Shown piece by piece: positions 1 through 10,759 of a stretch of 64,000 nucleotides of DNA (positions are counted from its first letter, which is position 1; every line of letters starts with the position of its first letter). Source of the DNA: Komarekiella atlantica HA4396-MV6 (GTDB taxonomy: Bacteria > Cyanobacteriota > Cyanobacteriia > Cyanobacteriales > Nostocaceae); contig JAHHHK010000019.1 of the NCBI GenBank assembly GCA_019359395.1, forward strand, positions 1-64,000, read 5' to 3'. The position numbers and the translations under genes were made by a program. A model generated the notes under the pieces. The model saw only the letters and a program-made list of their open reading frames with translations, was not told where the DNA came from and did no database searches.

Positions 1-1
1 G

Positions 2-139
2 GTCGCGGGTCAAATTGCTGGGGTATGCTTTACTCATGTTGCTCTTTCGGTGCTGTTTACTATCTATTCACAGCGTATACCGAGAGAGCTTTTTTACCAC
101 CTATCTGACTTTTCAAACAGCCTCTTAGAGGATGTCTGA
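2..139 (+). CDS. C-terminal fragment of an unidentified protein (truncated by window start); its stop codon lies inside a MITE-like repeat
   Basis: Open frame from base 2 (VAGQIAGVCFTHVALSVLFTIYSQRIPRELFYHLSDFSNSLLEDV*); last codons come from the repeat AGAGGATGTCTGA. Confidence 0.35.
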   Translation, partial: VAGQIAGVCFTHVALSVLFTIYSQRIPRELFYHLSDFSNSLLEDV

Positions 140-323
140 AAAGCTAGGTAATGGTATATTTTGTCATTCTGACGCTTTGCAGAGCGGAAGGAAGAATCTC
201 TATTGTCCGTTAATTTCTGAGATGCTTCTCTACGAGACGCTCCGCGTAGCTTGCTTCCCCGTAGGGGTACATTACGCTATCGCTTCATTCAGCATGACAA
301 TTTTGACTTCTCAGACATCCTCT
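127..323. repeat. MITE-like element (copy 1) with terminal inverted repeats AGAGGATGTCTGARAAG, carrying a nested 42-bp insert (228-269)
   Basis: Inverted termini at 127-143 and 307-323; inverted copy at 52311-52464 lacks the 42-bp internal segment. Confidence 0.75.
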
Positions 324-447
324 TAGTGGTTCAACAATTGACTTTTTAACCACTAAGGCACTAAGACACTAAGAAGAAATATTACACCTTGCAAGGGCTA
401 AATGGAACATTTAATATCTGCTCATTGTCCAGACCAAGATTTTGAGA

Positions 448-1518
448 TTAAGTGAACTCTATAGTCTCAACAAACTCTAAAATATTGTCTTTGATATTCT
501 CAGCTTCTTCTTCAAAAGAACCGGGAGTTTCGCCGTTAAAAAAGCTGCGCTGGCTGCTAACTATGTACAAAAATTCACCACTGATAAAGGTGAGTAGCCC
601 TCGGTATGCATCTAATCTGATTGCAGTTCCGTTATTTTCTTGCTTGGAAATTGTTGAACCTTTTGGCATATTGACTAATACATAGTAAGCTCCATCTAAA
701 GTGTCTTCTAAATATTCAGTAAATTCCACTTGAGCATCTGGTATATTAGCAAAAATTGCTTGAGGTACATATTTGTCTACTAGAATTGATTGGAAATATT
801 CTTCTTGTCCAACAGACTCTAGTTCCTCTACTTGATCTGGGGGAAGAGGATAATAATCGATTCTCAGCAATGTGCCAAAGTCATCGGAAAAGCCAACTAC
901 ACCTTCTTGACTTTGAATCTTACCTCCCTGTTGAGAGTCAACTGGAATGGGGACTGTAAAGTTACCTAATGGCGACTTATAAGCTTGTTGGTTATAGCTT
1001 TCTACTGCTATTGTTTCATCTTCGTCATCTGCATATTCTTCATCTTCTGCTTCTTGAAAGGCTGCAATGACTTCCTTGATGATTTCCTCGGCTTCTTCAT
1101 CTTCAAGTTCTAAAGCCTCTTGGAGTTTTTTGAGATAAGGTTGTTTTTGGTTGGAGATAGTGAGTTCTTCTTCGTCCAAAAGTACTATTACCCCAGCAGC
1201 AAAACCATCCAGTACTAGTTCATCTGAGAGAGATCCTTTTGCGGCATTAAACAAGGGGCCGAGTCCTTCGTCTTCTACAATGCCTATGAGTCTATCGACT
1301 ATTTCTGTAGTTTCATCTTCTGAGTATTCCTCAAAGACCTCAAACTCCCAGAGGATACCTGCTAAGCTTTCTGCATCTACATCTTCAATGGATGAATCTG
1401 CAACTGCGGTGACAACTGCGATCGCTGCTACGGCTTCTTCTGGACTCAGTGACTCTTCTGATGTCTTTTGTGATTTAAAAATCTTGTCGTATTTGGTCAT
1501 AATTGCTACCTTAGCCAA
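448..1518 (-). CDS. Very acidic hypothetical protein, possibly TerB-like N-terminal region
   Basis: 356-aa ORF rich in D/E; N-terminal helical pattern (AVAAIAVVTAVADSSIEDVDAESLAGILWEFEVF) loosely TerB-like. Confidence 0.6.
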   Translation of the reverse strand: MAKVAIMTKYDKIFKSQKTSEESLSPEEAVAAIAVVTAVADSSIEDVDAESLAGILWEFEVFEEYSEDETTEIVDRLIGIVEDEGLGPLFNAAKGSLSDELVLDGFAAGVIVLLDEEELTISNQKQPYLKKLQEALELEDEEAEEIIKEVIAAFQEAEDEEYADDEDETIAVESYNQQAYKSPLGNFTVPIPVDSQQGGKIQSQEGVVGFSDDFGTLLRIDYYPLPPDQVEELESVGQEEYFQSILVDKYVPQAIFANIPDAQVEFTEYLEDTLDGAYYVLVNMPKGSTISKQENNGTAIRLDAYRGLLTFISGEFLYIVSSQRSFFNGETPGSFEEEAENIKDNILEFVETIEFT

Positions 1519-1669
1519 TGGCTTTCTAGTAATAATAAATTGAAAGTGTCAATGAGCAGTTTAGTTTAGTTTAGTAATGCAGTGAAGTTCCTACATCAGA
1601 GTTAGCAAGGCTGACTTAATGTCGCACAGGTGTGAATAAACCGTGTTTAAAGTGTATCTCCAGCGTTAA

Positions 1670-2941
1670 TTAAGCCTTGCTGTAATCCGCTTGCTGTAAA
1701 AAATTCTGATTTTCTCCATCTTTATTTGAGGCATACAAGAAGCGATCGGCGATGTTTTCGTAGAAATTTGGATCGATCCAGTAACAAAGGTGTCCTTGGA
1801 CACCCCAGGATGCCTGATATTTCATTTCAACGTTATCTAGGTTCTCATAGTAATCCAGATGACCGCTGATTGGGTCTTGCAAATGGTAGTAATTGACCCA
1901 ACGGACTTGCTCAAGTTTGCATTCTACTGGATTGTTGGTCAAGTACAAACTTTGCAGCGCAAATTCTGGTTTCACGCGGAAGGAGTTGAGGTGTTCTAAC
2001 ATCCGCTGTCGAATATATTGTCCTTCTTGTGCTACTTCTCGGAAGAAAAAGGCGATTTTGTCTAGTGGTGAACCAAAGGTAATCAGTCCTTGAATTTTAT
2101 TCAGCAAGAGACTTTTTGTCTTATCTTGAGAAAGACTGGTTTCAATACAGAGAAGGTTCAATGTGTCGTAAGCAATACAACTACCGAGAGAATGTCCAGT
2201 CAGTATTACTTGGTCGTAATTTGCTTGCTTATCCTTGAGAATTGCTTTTAATAATGTTAAGGATTCTGTAACTATCTGTTGGCGAATCTTTTGGTAGGGT
2301 GATTTCCGGTCAGTAATACTGTAAATGGCTATATCACCAACCAAATTAACTAAAGGTGGGGTGACGATTTGTTTACTTAGCTTCCAAGCTGATTGCAGAA
2401 AACGACCTCTGAGAAATGGGCCAACAAATGAAAGAATTAACCAAAGTCCCAGTCGCAATCCTGGATAAACAAAGTTAAATAGGCGTAGGAATATCGTGAG
2501 CCAGCGTAGGCGATATGTAAATAAGCTTTTCCTATTTTTATTAGCGAGAAGCGCATTTAATAAAGCTTGGTTTTCCTTCCGACTATAAAACTCAATTGTT
2601 CCATCAAGCGTCCGTTCTGCCCATTGCAACATCTCAGGTACACTAATTTTATTTTCTGTATTATGTGCCCAGTAGTATTCATGAACATCAATTAGCCAGT
2701 CTTGAGTGGTATCTGTTGAACTCAATCTCACAAAGCTTTCTGTCCAAATAGAGCCATTGGATAGTCTGCGCTTAGCAATTAAGTGTTCTAGCTTGAAGGG
2801 TAAATTCTGCTTATCAAAGTATTTGAGCAAGTTCTGAGCGAAATAGTCCACAGTTTCAAAAGGATTTTGTTCGCCGACACCGTGAATGAGCAAAAATGCT
2901 GTGCGACCCTTGGGAAATCTCATAATAGTTTGATTGGTCAT
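1670..2941 (-). CDS. Alpha/beta hydrolase (lipase-like) family protein
   Basis: 423-aa ORF; FLLIHGVGEQ and nucleophile elbow TGHSLGSCIAYD. Confidence 0.7.
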   Translation of the reverse strand: MTNQTIMRFPKGRTAFLLIHGVGEQNPFETVDYFAQNLLKYFDKQNLPFKLEHLIAKRRLSNGSIWTESFVRLSSTDTTQDWLIDVHEYYWAHNTENKISVPEMLQWAERTLDGTIEFYSRKENQALLNALLANKNRKSLFTYRLRWLTIFLRLFNFVYPGLRLGLWLILSFVGPFLRGRFLQSAWKLSKQIVTPPLVNLVGDIAIYSITDRKSPYQKIRQQIVTESLTLLKAILKDKQANYDQVILTGHSLGSCIAYDTLNLLCIETSLSQDKTKSLLLNKIQGLITFGSPLDKIAFFFREVAQEGQYIRQRMLEHLNSFRVKPEFALQSLYLTNNPVECKLEQVRWVNYYHLQDPISGHLDYYENLDNVEMKYQASWGVQGHLCYWIDPNFYENIADRFLYASNKDGENQNFLQQADYSKA

Positions 2942-3224
2942 ATATGATTACCTTTTTTAGAGAAAATACCTTGGTCTTAATAGTTGACTCTGAGGTTCGA
3001 GTCGCCACTACTCTTTTTTCTTCACAGCCTTTTCCAAAAGAACAAATGTTACTTGTAGTTATACTAGTCTGAAGATAAATTACTGAATATCATAAAAAAT
3101 CTGATTATGAATTGTTTTAACACTTTTATAATTTCTCGCCTGCTCCAATGCCAAGAATATATATATAGCAAAGTATTGACAATTGACCAGATTTGTAGTC
3201 TGAAATGGCTAAATATTAAAAATT

Positions 3225-3253
3225 GCGTAGGCGTAGCCCGTCGTAGACATCGC
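3225..3253. repeat. Small dispersed repeat GCGTAGGCGTAGCCCGTCGTAGACATCGC
   Basis: Near-identical copies at 17934-17999 (part) and 57031-57057. Confidence 0.7.
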
Positions 3254-3558
3254 CACACATGATTGATCTACTTGAACTAAGACACAAGATAGCCTCAGTA
3301 TTTCCCTCATATTACTTTGGCAAGATACTATAAATTTTTATTAAAAATCAAATTCCTCTAATATCTGCTATATTTATTCATTTTTTTCCTCTAGCCTGTG
3401 AATTATGTCTATGGACAGAAATATAAACTAGCTAACGATAGATAGCTACACCGTGGGAAGGATGGCATAATACCGATGTTTGTAGTTACACATACACTCG
3501 AAAACGCTGTACTGTATAGTTCTACAGACGTGAATTATAGGAAATCCTGAGTTGTTTT

Positions 3559-5487
3559 ATGGTCAAAACCCCTCCATCCCAGTTTTCACCAGATCAATAC
3601 AAAGTTGATTCTGCAACAGAAAAAGTAGAAGCTCTTATACAGACTCCACCATCAGACACTGAAATTGCTCTAGAGTTTCTTTACACTAGGGATATTGAGT
3701 TTCGTCAGGAAACAATTTACTTTCTTGTAGTAGATCGCTTTCATGACGGCGATCCAAATAATAGCGAAGGTGAAAACTCAGAACTGTACGATCCAACTGG
3801 ACAAGATTGGGGTAAGTACTGGGGTGGTGACTTGCAAGGTGTCATTGATAAATTAGATTATCTGCAAAACATGGGAGTAACTGCTGTTTGGTTAACTCCT
3901 CTTTTCGAGCAGGTTGAAGAGTTATTTGTTGGCAATGCAGCGCTACATGGCTATTGGACAAAAGACTTTAAGCGGCTTAATCCTCGCTACATTGGTGAGG
4001 GAGAGAACCCTTCTTTAAACGCGACTCAGGAAGAAAAAAATACAACCTTTGATCGATTAATTGCAGAACTCCACAAGCGCAATATGAAGTTAGTGCTAGA
4101 TATAGTCTGCAACCATAGTAGCCCTGATACTAGCGGCAGTAAAGGTGAATTGTATGACGATGGCGTCAAAATTGCTGACTTCAACGATGATGTCAATCAC
4201 TGGTATCATCACTATGGCGAAGTGCAAGACTGGGAAGATGATTGGCAAGTGCAGAACTGTGAACTAGCTGGTCTAGCAACTTTCAACGAAAATAATATTG
4301 AATATCGTGAGTATATTAAGTCTGCAATTAAACAATGGCTAGATCGGGGTGTAGATGCACTGCGGGTGGATACCGTCAAGCATATGCCCATCTGGTTTTG
4401 GCAAGAATTTACTGGTGATATGAGCAATCACAAGCCAGACGTCTTTATTTTTGGCGAGTGGATTTACAGTAATCCCAGTGACGATCGCTCCGTTGAATTT
4501 GCCAATCACTCTGGCATGACCATGCTAGACTTTGGGCTGTGCGTAGCGATTCGAGCAGCATTGGCACAAGGTTCAGAAAACGGCTTCCAGACAATTCAAT
4601 ACATCTTTGACCAAGACTTTCGCTACAGTGGGGCTACAGAGTTAGTCACCTTCATCGACAACCATGATATGCCTCGCTTCCAATCGCTGAACCCCGATCC
4701 AGCGATGCTTAAGGTGGCGATCGCCCTAATGATGACATCTCGCGGCATTCCCTGTATTTACTACGGTACAGAACAGTATCTACACAATGATACTGATGGC
4801 GGTAATGATCCTTATAATCGCCCGATGATGGAAAATTGGGACAAGGATAGTGAGGTTTATCGCTGCATTAGATTACTGTCTGGATTACGACGACTAAATC
4901 CCGCTGTGTCGATGGGTAGCCACTGGCAAAAATACCTAACACCGGATATTTACTGTTACGTACGTCGCTATCGTGACTCTGTATGTTTTGTCGCCCTCAA
5001 TCGGGGAGGAGAAGTTACCTTACCAGAAGTAGAAACAGAATTGCCCGATGGAGAACATACCTGTGTTGTGACTCGCAATAAGTACGAAGTCAAAGACGGT
5101 AAAATTTATAACTTGCCACTTGAAGAACGGGGAGTAGTTGTTTTCAGCCACGTTGGAGAACGAATTAAAGGGCAAACTATAGTGCGCGTGCAACTCAATG
5201 GTGTGAATACTCAACCCGGCGAAACCATTGTCGTGACTGGAGACTGTCCAGAGTTAGGTAACTGGGATATCGGCAAAGCATACCCTCTAGAGTACATCAA
5301 CTCAAATACCTGGTCTGCCGAAATTCCCTTTGATGAGAGTGCTGGTAAGCTAATTGCTTACAAATATGCCATGTGGCGGGAAGGGCAATCGCCTCTGCGC
5401 GAAAATCTCGTTAACCGCCGCTGGGTGATTGCTAAAGAAGGCACTGTTAAATGGCGTGATACTTGGGCATCGGGACGAGAATCGTAG
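3559..5487 (+). CDS. Alpha-amylase, GH13, with C-terminal CBM20-like starch-binding domain
   Basis: Motifs DIVCNHSS, DALRVDTVKH, FGEW, FIDNHDMPRF; C-terminal VQLNGVNTQPGETIVVTGDCPELGNW. Confidence 0.92.
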   Translation: MVKTPPSQFSPDQYKVDSATEKVEALIQTPPSDTEIALEFLYTRDIEFRQETIYFLVVDRFHDGDPNNSEGENSELYDPTGQDWGKYWGGDLQGVIDKLDYLQNMGVTAVWLTPLFEQVEELFVGNAALHGYWTKDFKRLNPRYIGEGENPSLNATQEEKNTTFDRLIAELHKRNMKLVLDIVCNHSSPDTSGSKGELYDDGVKIADFNDDVNHWYHHYGEVQDWEDDWQVQNCELAGLATFNENNIEYREYIKSAIKQWLDRGVDALRVDTVKHMPIWFWQEFTGDMSNHKPDVFIFGEWIYSNPSDDRSVEFANHSGMTMLDFGLCVAIRAALAQGSENGFQTIQYIFDQDFRYSGATELVTFIDNHDMPRFQSLNPDPAMLKVAIALMMTSRGIPCIYYGTEQYLHNDTDGGNDPYNRPMMENWDKDSEVYRCIRLLSGLRRLNPAVSMGSHWQKYLTPDIYCYVRRYRDSVCFVALNRGGEVTLPEVETELPDGEHTCVVTRNKYEVKDGKIYNLPLEERGVVVFSHVGERIKGQTIVRVQLNGVNTQPGETIVVTGDCPELGNWDIGKAYPLEYINSNTWSAEIPFDESAGKLIAYKYAMWREGQSPLRENLVNRRWVIAKEGTVKWRDTWASGRES

Positions 5488-5498
5488 AATTTATCAGC

Positions 5499-5556
5499 CA
5501 GATCCCCGACTTCTTTAAGAAGTCGGGGATCTGGCAAAAGAAGTCGGGGATCTAGC
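5499..5556. terminator. Perfect stem-loop AGATCCCCGACTTC-TTTAA-GAAGTCGGGGATCT plus a third repeat arm, between convergent genes
   Basis: 14-bp inverted repeat with short loop and a further direct copy GAAGTCGGGGATCT. Confidence 0.6.
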
Positions 5557-7236
5557 TTATCTCTTCAAAAAACGCTGACGCAGACGAGATATAAAACTAT
5601 TCACCTCTGGTATTTTCATCCATGAAGCGATCGCAGCAAACACAGCGATCCCCACGAAGCCAGATATACACAACTGCAACAGCAGAATTAGTAAACCTTC
5701 TTTACCTAGGAACTGCTGACAAATAACAAGAGTGAGAAAGCTGGCTAATCCAGCAACGACGCTACCCGCAGTTAAACCCAAAATCGGCACACTCCATTCA
5801 CGCCAGGGTAAACCGTTGAGTTTGCGATCAAGTAAAAATAACAGCATCAACATTGAACTACAATTTACGCCTACCGTTGCTAGTACCAAACCGGGAGCAC
5901 CAAAAGGCCCAACTAAAGCCCAATCTAGTGCGGCGTTAAGAAAGATATTAAAAGTACTGATGCGAAAAGGTGTCTGTCCATCACCCAAAGCATAAAACAC
6001 CCGCACCAAAACATCACGCCCCAAATAGGCAAACATCCCAATTCCGTAAGCGATTAGCAGCGATGAAACTAACTTTGTGGCGTCTTGTGTGAAAGCACCC
6101 CGCTCATATACTATTTTCACAATGGGTACAGCTAGCACTACCATCAGCGCCCCCAGAGGCAACATCGTAAAAGCGGTCAGCAGTAATCCTTGGCGAATAC
6201 GTAGTTTGAGAGCAGGCCAATGTTCTGGAGCTGCAAGTTGGGCAAATATCGGTAATAAAGGCAACAAAATGATGTTAGAAATAATGCCTAGGGGAGTTTG
6301 CACAAGTAAATTGGCATAGTTAAAACCCGCAGCAGCACCAGGAATAGGACTAGCAAAATACAGGACAGTAGCGAAATTAATCGGCATCATGCCTGAAGAA
6401 ATAGTCGCCGGAGTCATAATTTTAATGGCTTCTTGGACACCGGGAGATTTAAAATCAAACCGCAGACGTAATGTCCCAAGTCCCAATCGCCACTGCACAA
6501 CTAGCTGCACCAACCACTGAAGGATTGCCCCAGCTAGGGTTCCCCAAGCTAATACCATGCCACCAATAAAAGCGTATTCCGGCTTGATAATATCTTTGCC
6601 ATGTTGGATGGACAAGATAGCAATGCCGATAACAACAGTAATACTTGATAATAGAGGACTAATGGAGAGCAACCAATACTGATTAGCTGCATTGAGAGTA
6701 CCGAAGCCAATACCAATTAAGCCAGAAAATAGTGCCATTGGGGCCATAATCTGGATTTGTTGAACAGCGATCGCTCTGGTTGTCGCATCCAACCCATGAC
6801 CGACAATATCAATGATCGCATCAGCCAAGAAAATCTGAGCAACTGTCACTAGCAACAGCAATCCAGCCACCAGCGTTGTTACTGTTTCTACGAGGGAAGC
6901 AGCTTCTTCTCGTTTGCGCTTGGCTAATACGCTAATGATCGCACTGTGTATTGGCCCATTGACACCGCCTAAGATTGTAAATAGAAAGCCAGGGATAACG
7001 TAGGCATAACTATAAGCAGTAGCAGCAGCACCAACACCAAAAGCGGCAGCGATCGCTTGCTGCCGCACTAAACCAAAGATTTTACTAATTAATGTAGCTG
7101 CGGCAACAATACCAGCAATTCCAGCGAAAGAACGAGAAGGTTTTTGGTTTTGTTGTGTCACGAATAATACCCGACAATTTTTGCAGAGTGCATATTTTAA
7201 AACATTTAACTTTAAATCCCGCAGTCTGTCAGGCAA
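5557..7236 (-). CDS. murJ: Lipid II flippase MurJ/MviN family
   Basis: 559-aa multi-TM ORF; KIFGLVRQQAIAAAFGVG and GQTPFRIS typical of MviN/MurJ. Confidence 0.9.
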   Translation of the reverse strand: MPDRLRDLKLNVLKYALCKNCRVLFVTQQNQKPSRSFAGIAGIVAAATLISKIFGLVRQQAIAAAFGVGAAATAYSYAYVIPGFLFTILGGVNGPIHSAIISVLAKRKREEAASLVETVTTLVAGLLLLVTVAQIFLADAIIDIVGHGLDATTRAIAVQQIQIMAPMALFSGLIGIGFGTLNAANQYWLLSISPLLSSITVVIGIAILSIQHGKDIIKPEYAFIGGMVLAWGTLAGAILQWLVQLVVQWRLGLGTLRLRFDFKSPGVQEAIKIMTPATISSGMMPINFATVLYFASPIPGAAAGFNYANLLVQTPLGIISNIILLPLLPIFAQLAAPEHWPALKLRIRQGLLLTAFTMLPLGALMVVLAVPIVKIVYERGAFTQDATKLVSSLLIAYGIGMFAYLGRDVLVRVFYALGDGQTPFRISTFNIFLNAALDWALVGPFGAPGLVLATVGVNCSSMLMLLFLLDRKLNGLPWREWSVPILGLTAGSVVAGLASFLTLVICQQFLGKEGLLILLLQLCISGFVGIAVFAAIASWMKIPEVNSFISRLRQRFLKR

Positions 7237-7663
7237 ATTTTGACAAATTAGTCATAGTAATCATTTTTAAGTGCGATCGCTCAAAATTGAATTCCTGAGA
7301 TTGTTATAATGATATGCGTTTTAGCTCTCAATCTCTCTTTTTTTCTGCCATATTGTTCAGCCGGAGATACATTCTTGCTTTGCCTTACTGATGTCAGAGT
7401 GTTACCACAGGTTGATCACTTACGATAACTGTGAACAAGTGCGGCATCACTTTTTTTGCCTACATTTATGAATGGAAGTTGCAATACGGGATGAACAACT
7501 ATAAACAGTCTTATGCTGACAAAAGCAAGGAACTTTTGATCACCAACTATCCTGTTGAGTCATACAATTTGCCTACAATCATAAAGGTTGTGTGAGAAGT
7601 TTAGAACTGACGTTTCACTGATAAAATTAATACTGAATAACTAGACTCTGTTCGTATATTTTA

Positions 7664-8474
7664 GTGAAACGTGACTCGATTTATTACCAAATTTTTAAGC
7701 GTTTTCCTGGATTAATTTTTGAACTCGTTGATGAGCGTCCTGAACAGGCGCAGAACTATCGATTTGAGTCGGTTGAGGTAAAAGAAACCGCCTTTCGTAT
7801 TGATGGGGTCTTTTTACCTCCAGAGGGTGCAACACCCAGGATTATCTTTTTTGCAGAATGTTCAATTTCAGAAAGATGAAGCTCTCTACCATCGCTTCTT
7901 TACTGAGTCGATGATGTATTTGAACCGGAATCAGTCTCAATACGATGACTGGTATTGTGTGGTAATTTTTCCATCACGTAGTTTGGAACTTAGCGATACA
8001 AGAACTCATCGATTATTTTTGAACAGCGACCAAGTGCAGCGAATTTATCTAGATGAATTGGGCACTTTCAATACTCTGCCGATAGGCCTCAATTTAATAC
8101 AGTTGACAATCGCCTCAGAGAAAGCGATGGCGGAGCAAGCTCGTCTATTAATTGAGCGGGTACAATTAGAGTCAACGGACGCACTGCCAAGAAACGAAAT
8201 AATAGATATTATTACCACAATTGCTGTTTACAAGTTTTCGTCTTTGAGTAGAGAGGAAGTGGAAGCTATGCTGGGACTGACTTTAGAGCAAACCAGGGTT
8301 TATCAGGAAGCGAAAGCTGAGGGTCGGGAACAAGGTCGAGAAGAACGGGAAGCTGAAATGTTGAAAGTTACCGTCCCCCTGTTGCTAAAAACGGGAATGA
8401 ATGTAGAACAGATTGCTCAACAGCTCAATGTTGATGTAGAAGCTGTCCATCTCGCTGCACAACAGAGTGCGTAG
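7664..8474 (+). pseudogene. DUF2887/Rpn-family (PD-(D/E)XK-like) protein, frameshifted
   Basis: ORFs 7664-7879 and 7800-8474 join into one protein (..AFRIDGVFLPPEG..FFAE|VQFQKDEALYHRFFTE..) if the extra T at about 7859 is removed. Confidence 0.75.
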
Positions 8475-8568
8475 AAGAACACGCACGCGATCACCGTTTA
8501 CTGCCACCAACTTTTTGGGTGCAATTTATTTAGCTGCTTCTGTTATCTGGTTGAATTGATAATACGCT

Positions 8569-9075
8569 CTAACGACATCCTAAACTCTCTCGCGTGGAAA
8601 CACCTGTCACTGGATTTATCCCATCAGCTTGTTTGCACATTAACGAAACTTGATAGCGGTCAATCAAAGCGTCTGTAAAATCAGCGCCAGTGATATCAGC
8701 ATCGTAAAATCGGCTGCGGGTTAAAGTTGCTTCTGTAAAAATGGCATTTTTTAGGTTTGCACCGTCCATAGTGACGCGATCGACCAAAGCACCTGTCAGG
8801 TTAGCGCTTTCCAAATTTGCTTTTAATAAAACTCCCTTAGTGAGAATTGCGTTTGTTAAATTGGCTCCTTGAAAATTTGTACCCCGCATTTCCGCCGCTA
8901 CAAAGGTTACGCCTGCCAAATCAGCGTTAGAAAAGTCACGATTCTCTAAATTGATATTGTTATAGTTAATTGTGTTGATTTGAGCCAAAGCTGGTTTTGA
9001 ACTAAGTAATATCCACAGCCAAGCCAGCATCAAAATCACAATCAAGCTGAAGCATCGAAGTAAAATCTTTTTCAT
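8569..9075 (-). CDS. Secreted pentapeptide-repeat protein
   Basis: N-terminal signal-like segment; repeats [20 protein letters not shown]. Confidence 0.85.
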   Translation of the reverse strand: MKKILLRCFSLIVILMLAWLWILLSSKPALAQINTINYNNINLENRDFSNADLAGVTFVAAEMRGTNFQGANLTNAILTKGVLLKANLESANLTGALVDRVTMDGANLKNAIFTEATLTRSRFYDADITGADFTDALIDRYQVSLMCKQADGINPVTGVSTRESLGCR

Positions 9076-9109
9076 AACTTTATTTTTTTGTCATTAGTCA
9101 TTCGTCCGT

Positions 9110-9148
9110 TGTCATTTGACCAATGACCAATGACCAATGACTAATAAC
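9110..9148. repeat. Short tandem repeat TGACCAA (heptanucleotide)
   Basis: ttgaccaatgaccaatgaccaatgac. Confidence 0.6.
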
Positions 9149-10674
9149 TATTTCCAATCTTTACCTATACGGATTGTCAGGTCAGATTCTAAATCACCGA
9201 TCGCTGACACCTCTATTTGACCCAAGCCTAAGACTTTTTGCAAGTCAACTCCTACTTGTCGGTTCCCTTTTTGAACAACAATTTGAGTTTGACGTTGAGT
9301 ATCGGGCCAATCGGGTGCTTTGTAAATATTAGTAAAGCCTTTCTGTTTGAGATAAGCAATAACTTTTTCAGTTAGCTGAGGTTGATTAGAAGCATTTTGA
9401 ATAGCAATTTTGAGGTTAGGAACCCGGCGCATATCTGACTTTAGACCAGGTACATTCACCCCAACATAATCATTCAATAGGCTCTGTTGTCCAGTCATGT
9501 TTAGCCAATAGCTATTAGGGTCTTGGCTAAAACGGCTAAAGGCACCAGGCAACACAGTCATTTGAAAATTATCTCGCTCTAGGTTGAGGCCAAAGTTCAC
9601 CAACGCCATCATTTCTTCCATCTTCAGATTGGTGTCAAAGTATTTTCGCATTAAGCGAGTTAATTGAGGCAACCTAGGTAAGACGGTAGGACTGTTGAGA
9701 CGTTGCAGCAATGCTGCTATTAGTGCTTGCTGTCGCTGTACTCTTGGTAAATCGCCTAACCCTGTTTCGCGGAACCGGGCAAACTGTTCTGCCTGTTCAC
9801 CGTTAAGGGTTTGCCAGCCACTAACTAAATCAATCGACAGGCGACTGGCGGTGTCTTTATATTCCATTGATTTGGGAACAAACACCTCCACCCCGCCTAA
9901 CTGATCGACTAACTGCCGTAAGCCGCTGGTGGATATCCGGATGTAGCGATCAATAGGTGCATTATTTAAGGTACGGCTGACTACCCGTGCTGCCAAGACT
10001 GGGCCGCCTTGGGCATTGGCATCGGATACTTTAGTTAATCCTTGCTCTCCCTTTTCTGGGATCGCGATCATCGTGTCTTTGGGGATCGAAAGCACACGTA
10101 CAGATTTATCACCGGGGTTTAGCCGGACAAGCAGCATAGTATCACTTTTACCAGCAAAGCTTTCTGGTGAACCATCAACAGTACCGTTAACTGGTTCAAT
10201 GCCCATAATTAAAATATTCATCGGTCGTGATAGCTGGTACTGAGAGAGTTTGCTCCATAACTCCCCAGGTAGTGGCATTTTTTGCTCATCTTTCCCAGCG
10301 GTTCCTAAATCTTCATCTGTTCGATCTAAGTTGCTCCATAACGGAGTCCATAGCGCTAAAGTCGAAACTAGTAACCCAGATAAGATGATTCCTAAGACAA
10401 CCGTCAATACCCACAACAGCCATCGAGGCATGGTCAAGCCCAGTCTCTCATAAAGCTGGTTGGGAATTGCGCCCACAGATTCGACGACGCTACGAGAATT
10501 ATTTACTGATGGTATTACCTCGGTCTCTGAATCTGGCGCTGGTGCAGGCGTTACCTGTTCCGTTTTTTGAACTTGTTGCGATCGCACCTCATTTTCAAAT
10601 TCTGCTATTTGCTGAGATGTGACCGGATTTTCCGACCATTTGACTTGTTTGATCACGATTATCTCCCCACTCAA
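9148..10674 (-). CDS. LytR-CpsA-Psr (LCP) family protein
   Basis: Single TM plus LCP motifs (NILIMGIEP, SDTMLLVRLNP, VRVLSIPKDTMIAIP, RVQRQQALIAALLQ) and LytR_C-like end. Confidence 0.9.
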   Translation of the reverse strand: MSGEIIVIKQVKWSENPVTSQQIAEFENEVRSQQVQKTEQVTPAPAPDSETEVIPSVNNSRSVVESVGAIPNQLYERLGLTMPRWLLWVLTVVLGIILSGLLVSTLALWTPLWSNLDRTDEDLGTAGKDEQKMPLPGELWSKLSQYQLSRPMNILIMGIEPVNGTVDGSPESFAGKSDTMLLVRLNPGDKSVRVLSIPKDTMIAIPEKGEQGLTKVSDANAQGGPVLAARVVSRTLNNAPIDRYIRISTSGLRQLVDQLGGVEVFVPKSMEYKDTASRLSIDLVSGWQTLNGEQAEQFARFRETGLGDLPRVQRQQALIAALLQRLNSPTVLPRLPQLTRLMRKYFDTNLKMEEMMALVNFGLNLERDNFQMTVLPGAFSRFSQDPNSYWLNMTGQQSLLNDYVGVNVPGLKSDMRRVPNLKIAIQNASNQPQLTEKVIAYLKQKGFTNIYKAPDWPDTQRQTQIVVQKGNRQVGVDLQKVLGLGQIEVSAIGDLESDLTIRIGKDWK

Positions 10675-10759
10675 CCACTCCCTAAAAGTATGTTAATGCA
10701 AGCTACAAATATTGCCAGTGCAAAAGCTCACTGTAAACTTGTAATGTTCTTCGGTACGT

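Noticed and set aside
1151-1543. Plus-strand ORF 130 aa (and other antisense ORFs, e.g. 13371-13781, 40586-40951, 42687-42953)
   Set aside because: Mirror frames of well-supported genes on the opposite strand.
2985-3016. tRNA T-arm-like GGTTCGAGTCGCC
   Set aside because: No acceptor, D- or anticodon stem can be drawn around it.
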